Shown here piece by piece: positions 5,691 through 8,822 of a stretch of 8,822 nucleotides of DNA; the first letter of the stretch is position 1, and every line of letters starts with the position of its first letter. A program made the position numbers and the translations under genes. Below the pieces are notes generated by a model. That model was not told where the DNA came from. It saw only the letters and a program-made list of their open reading frames with translations, and searched no databases. The DNA comes from CAYUYH01 sp964449175 (GTDB taxonomy: Bacteria; Planctomycetota; Phycisphaerae; SM23-33). The stretch spans positions 1 to 8,822 of the forward strand of contig CAYUYH010000113.1 of the NCBI GenBank assembly GCA_964449175.1. Direction: 5' to 3'.

Positions 5691-7742
5691 ATGCCTACGC
5701 TAGACAGTGTCTGGGGGATCGACATAGGGCAATGTGCCCTGAAGGCCCTGAAGCTGAGGGACGTGGACGGCACGTTGCAGGTGGAGGCCCTCGACGTCAT
5801 CGAGCACGCCCAGGTTCTCAGCGATCCGGAGGCTGATCGCGTCCAGCTCACTCGCACTGCACTTGAGACGTTTCTGTCGCGCAACAGCATTGCCGGCAGC
5901 GCCGTGGCGGTGGCTGTCTCCGGGCAGAGCGGCTTCACGAGATTCGTCAAGCTGCCTCCCGTCGAGAAGAAGAAGATCCCGGACATCGTACGGTTCGAGG
6001 CCGAGCAACAGATCCCCTTCCCGATCGGCGAGGTGATCTGGCGGTGGCAGGACTTCCAGGACGCTGACAGCCCGGACGTGGAGGTCGGCATCTTCGCGAT
6101 GAAGCGGATCGACATCGCCGAGATGCTGGAGCACTTCGACGAGGCCCAGCTCACCGTCGACGTGGTCCAGATGGCCCCGCTGGCGCTGTTCAACTTCATG
6201 ACCTTCGACGGGCAGCTCGCGCCCGACGGCGCCACGCTGCTGGCCGACGTCGGCGCGAACAAGACCGACCTGGTCGTCGCGGACGGGCCGAGGATATGGA
6301 CGCGCACAATCCAGATCGGCGGCAATGACTTCACCGAGGCGCTGGTGAAGGCCTTCAAACTGTCATTCACCAAGGCTGAGAAGCTCAAGCGATCCGCGGC
6401 TACCAGCAAGTACGCCCGGCAGATCTTCCAGGCGATGAGGCCCGTGTTCGCCGACCTCGCCCAGGAGATCCAGCGGTCGATCGGCTACTACACAGCCATG
6501 CGCCGCGAGGCGAGATTCAAGAGGGTCGTCGGCCTGGGCAACGGCTTCCGCCTGCCGGGGCTTCAGAAGTTCCTGGAGCAGCAGCTCAATGTGCCGGTCG
6601 TGCGCGTGGACAGCTATAACCGCCTGACTGCCGGCGCGGACGTCAACGCGCCAGTGCTCAACGAGAACGTTCTGTCCTTTGCCGTGGCCTACGGGTTGGC
6701 GCTTCAGGGGCTGGATCTGTCGGCCGTCAGCACGAACCTGCTGCCTGACGAGATCGTCCGCCGCCGGCTTTGGGGCAAGAAGAAGCCCTGGTTCGCCGCG
6801 GCGGCGGTGGTCATCCTGGCGACGCTGGCGGCCCCGCTGTATCGGGCGATGGCTGACAAGTCCGCCCTGGCGCAGGGGGAGGCGTTCAACGAGGCCTCGC
6901 GGGTCGCGCGCAACCTGTCCAACGAGCAGCGCGAGTACGAACGTCTCCGCGGTCAGATCCCCGACGTGGAGAAGCCCATCGACGAGTATCGCCAGCTGTT
7001 TGCCTATCGCTCCTACTGGCCGGCGCTTCAGACGGTAGTGTCGCAGGGCATTGAGGCCGCCTTCCAGGACCAGAAGCTGCTGAACAGCTATGCAGCCGCC
7101 CGCGACGATGCGACACGCGAACAGATTCGCATGCGGATACGGCAGATTCACCCCATGCGCACGAACAGAGAGATGGCCTTTATCACGAGTATGCGGACGA
7201 CGCCGGTGCGCGACGCCACAGTCGAGGATGCCAGGTCCGCCCTGGGAGAAAACGTGGGTCTATCTGTCCCGCCTCGGAGCGGGAGCGGATACGCCAGCGG
7301 CGACAGCGGCGGGCCCAAGAGGGGCTATCTGATACGCATCGAAGGCTCGACGCCGTTGCGAGAGGGCAGGGCCCAGCAGACCTTGACCGGCCTAAGAAAG
7401 GAACTGAAGGCCGCTGCTGAGGGCAACCCCTTGTTGAGCGTCCTCAACTGCGAGTTCACCTTCATCGGAAAGGAGGGCGCCGGAGGGCTGCCTGCCCGCG
7501 GCCGGTCGACATACGGTTACGAAAGCGGTGATTATGAGGCCCCGGACTCCGGGGGGGCGCCGTTTGGCGGCGGGTTAGGCCGGCGCGGCGGCGGCCCGCT
7601 TGCCGCCGGCCCCGCGCAGCCCGGTCCGCTGTTTCCGAATGAGGACGCCTCCAACGATACACGGTTCATCGTGGCGATCGTCGTCACGATCGATAGCGAT
7701 GGACTGACCAAAGGCAACAATACCGACTCGTTGGTCCGGTAG
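5691..7742 (+). CDS. PilM-PilN-like fusion: type IV pilus (or GspL-like) inner-membrane assembly protein
   Basis: 683 residues. Residues 1-345 form a PilM-like actin/FtsA-fold ATPase domain: WGIDIGQCALK (8-18, phosphate loop 1), LLADVGANKTDLVV (183-196, phosphate loop 2) and VVGLGNGFRLPGL (279-291, nucleotide-binding region). Next comes STNLLPDEI (347-355), resembling the xNLLP N-terminal motif by which PilN binds PilM. It is followed by a basic stretch (RRRLWGKKK) and one transmembrane helix (about 367-385). The periplasmic part has a possible coiled coil (about 390-425), a helical region, and a ferredoxin-like module (about 543-595, final strand 657-668) interrupted by a Gly/Tyr/Pro-rich insert (596-656). 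Separate PilM and PilN are the usual arrangement in type IV pili; this single chain has the layout of GspL of type II secretion. It is predicted to link the cytoplasmic motor to the periplasmic alignment complex. The next gene follows after 18 bp. Confidence 0.88.
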   Translation: MPTLDSVWGIDIGQCALKALKLRDVDGTLQVEALDVIEHAQVLSDPEADRVQLTRTALETFLSRNSIAGSAVAVAVSGQSGFTRFVKLPPVEKKKIPDIVRFEAEQQIPFPIGEVIWRWQDFQDADSPDVEVGIFAMKRIDIAEMLEHFDEAQLTVDVVQMAPLALFNFMTFDGQLAPDGATLLADVGANKTDLVVADGPRIWTRTIQIGGNDFTEALVKAFKLSFTKAEKLKRSAATSKYARQIFQAMRPVFADLAQEIQRSIGYYTAMRREARFKRVVGLGNGFRLPGLQKFLEQQLNVPVVRVDSYNRLTAGADVNAPVLNENVLSFAVAYGLALQGLDLSAVSTNLLPDEIVRRRLWGKKKPWFAAAAVVILATLAAPLYRAMADKSALAQGEAFNEASRVARNLSNEQREYERLRGQIPDVEKPIDEYRQLFAYRSYWPALQTVVSQGIEAAFQDQKLLNSYAAARDDATREQIRMRIRQIHPMRTNREMAFITSMRTTPVRDATVEDARSALGENVGLSVPPRSGSGYASGDSGGPKRGYLIRIEGSTPLREGRAQQTLTGLRKELKAAAEGNPLLSVLNCEFTFIGKEGAGGLPARGRSTYGYESGDYEAPDSGGAPFGGGLGRRGGGPLAAGPAQPGPLFPNEDASNDTRFIVAIVVTIDSDGLTKGNNTDSLVR

Positions 7743-7749
7743 CACAGCC

Positions 7750-7754
7750 GGGAG
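7750..7754 (+). promoter_or_regulatory. Ribosome-binding site of the downstream membrane protein gene
   Basis: GGGAG with a 6-nt spacer before ATG 7761, inside the 18-bp gap after the PilM-PilN stop. It supports this start and translation from a shared transcript. Confidence 0.75.
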
Positions 7755-7760
7755 ACTGCT

Positions 7761-8822
7761 ATGAAGTTCGTACGAGAGAACGTTTTCCTGATCGCGATGG
7801 CGGCCATTGTTCTGCTGGGTGGAGGCGCGATGCTGGCGGCGTACGTCAAGGCCTCCGGCGAGGTGCAAGACGGCGTGGGCCAGCGCGTCCAGGTCGTCGG
7901 CCAACTCAAGGGCCTGGGCCAACGCGGCGCCAGCAGCGAAATGGTGCGGCAGGCCAAGGATGCGCTTACAAGAATACAGGCCGCTGCCGGCGGCATTGAA
8001 GCCAAGTGCGTTGACTGGAACCGAAGGAACTACGAAGTGCTTCAGCTTGTCCTGCCCGAGGGTGGCCAGGCCGTGCCGGCATTCCCGTATGACGAAAATC
8101 TGTATCGAGACCAAGGCCTGGGATACCACTTCATCAAAGCATATGTGCAGAAGATGCAGGAGCTGATGAACAGCCTGGGTCCCACCAGCCCCCCGACCGA
8201 TGCGGAGATCAACTCCCAGACGATTCAATGGCGCAACCAGCTTCGGCTTCGACTGGCCATGGAACGGGAGGAGGCGGCGTCGACGGGCTTCGGCTCGACC
8301 GGCGGAACGGGTTCGACGTCGGCGAGCCCTTGGCCCGAGTGGCAACGTACCTCCACGCCCGCGCCCAAGCCGATGGCCGGGGGGCCTGATACGTGGGGTG
8401 AGACCACGGAATCGTTGCCGGCAGATTATGAGCAGCAAGCCAAGGAGATGGGGCGCCAGTCAGCGATGTTGAACAGGGCGAAGGCCGGGCATGTGTATGT
8501 CGACAGCGACGCCATGAACATGGTCTTCAGGCAGGCTGTGCAGAACCCGCCCGTCGACCAACTGTGGCAGGCGCAATTGAACCTGTGGGTTACGAGCGAC
8601 ATCATTGCCGCCATCAACGCCACCAATGCCGAGGCCTTCAAGGAAAGCGATCTTCAGGGCAAGGAGCGAAGTGTCATCACGGCGGCCGTCAAGCGACTGG
8701 TCGAGATCAGGATCAACGAGAACTACGTCAAGCCATCGCGTGGTGGAGAATACGACGTCGGCTCGCCGTCGGATAGTCATGGCTACACCGGTGGGTCGTC
8801 GGACTACGAAGCCCCCGATACC
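7761..8822 (+). CDS. Single-pass membrane protein in the PilO/GspM position, family not recognised, 3' end outside window
   Basis: 354 codons are open to the right edge with no stop. The N-terminus MKFVREN is followed by one hydrophobic segment (about 8-28), then a long region expected in the periplasm. Residues 34-75 look helical. A Gly/Thr/Ser/Pro-rich low-complexity stretch (173-215) separates them from a second mostly helical region (220-325) with NPPVDQLWQAQLNLWVTSDI (262-281) and VKRLVEIRINENYV (310-323). The visible end is a Gly/Ser/Tyr linker ending SSDYEAPDT, which resembles GDYEAPDS in the preceding protein. I do not recognise the family. By position, size and topology it is a candidate for the PilO or GspM role, partnering the PilN-like domain, but no diagnostic PilO motif is visible. 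It could instead be a lineage-specific pilus accessory protein. Confidence 0.8.
   Translation, partial: MKFVRENVFLIAMAAIVLLGGGAMLAAYVKASGEVQDGVGQRVQVVGQLKGLGQRGASSEMVRQAKDALTRIQAAAGGIEAKCVDWNRRNYEVLQLVLPEGGQAVPAFPYDENLYRDQGLGYHFIKAYVQKMQELMNSLGPTSPPTDAEINSQTIQWRNQLRLRLAMEREEAASTGFGSTGGTGSTSASPWPEWQRTSTPAPKPMAGGPDTWGETTESLPADYEQQAKEMGRQSAMLNRAKAGHVYVDSDAMNMVFRQAVQNPPVDQLWQAQLNLWVTSDIIAAINATNAEAFKESDLQGKERSVITAAVKRLVEIRINENYVKPSRGGEYDVGSPSDSHGYTGGSSDYEAPDT

Noticed and set aside
5647..5703. 18-codon GTG-started frame overlapping the PilM-PilN start, whose peptide (VKVGIVSAGEPKEL) faintly resembles the start of LpxB
   Set aside because: It has no ribosome-binding site and is too short to judge. 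The resemblance is most likely chance, although translational coupling cannot be excluded.
5447..6409. Minus-strand open frame of 320 codons over the start of the PilM-PilN gene
   Set aside because: It is antisense to the PilM nucleotide-binding motifs and has no recognisable domain or ribosome-binding site.
7575..8438. Minus-strand open frame of 287 codons over the end of the PilM-PilN gene and the next gene
   Set aside because: The plus-strand frames here have a ribosome-binding site, a membrane helix and continuity; the minus-strand product shows none of these.
1..8822. CRISPR array, tRNA or rRNA gene, transposase or attachment site
   Set aside because: I saw no regularly spaced direct repeats, no tRNA-like cloverleaf with T-loop sequence, no rRNA-like sequence and no transposase or integrase motifs on either strand.

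Overview
This is a GC-rich chromosomal window with six protein-coding genes, two of them cut by the window edges. It holds no RNA gene, insertion sequence, CRISPR array or phage gene that I can see. The best guess at the source is a planctomycete or a relative (Phycisphaerae-like). The reasons are the high G+C, the long Gly/Ser/Tyr-rich linkers, and a type IV pilus (T4P) protein in which PilM and PilN appear fused. This assignment is inference; no taxonomic marker is present.

Left part (1-3041): two envelope genes diverge from a ~280-bp intergenic region. On the minus strand is a membrane-anchored nucleotide-sugar 4,6-dehydratase (WbpM/FlaA1/CapD type), whose 3' end lies outside the window. 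On the plus strand is alanine racemase (alr), which supplies D-alanine for peptidoglycan. Each has a plausible sigma70-like promoter. Alr carries a ~49-residue C-terminal tail of atypical codon use. A GC-rich inverted repeat separates alr from the convergent genes that follow.

Middle (3094-5384, minus strand): a likely two-gene operon, mtaB followed 32 bp later by a family 4 uracil-DNA glycosylase. MtaB is a radical-SAM methylthiotransferase for tRNA t6A37. Both products are predicted Fe-S enzymes acting on nucleic acid. mtaB starts at a GTG with a GAGGA ribosome-binding site and has a short leader with a nested hairpin.

Right part (5385-8822, plus strand): a 306-bp divergent region with overlapping candidate promoters and several strong GC hairpins leads into a T4P/type II secretion-like operon. 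Its first gene encodes a PilM-like actin-fold ATPase domain, then a PilN-type NLLP motif, a transmembrane helix and a periplasmic PilN-like domain, all in one 683-residue chain. This is the architecture of GspL from type II secretion. The second gene, 18 bp downstream and cut by the window end, is a single-pass membrane protein of unrecognised family in the position where PilO/GspM is expected. The two proteins share a GY...DYEAPD motif in otherwise low-complexity linkers. That shared motif and the fusion are the most interesting observations here.
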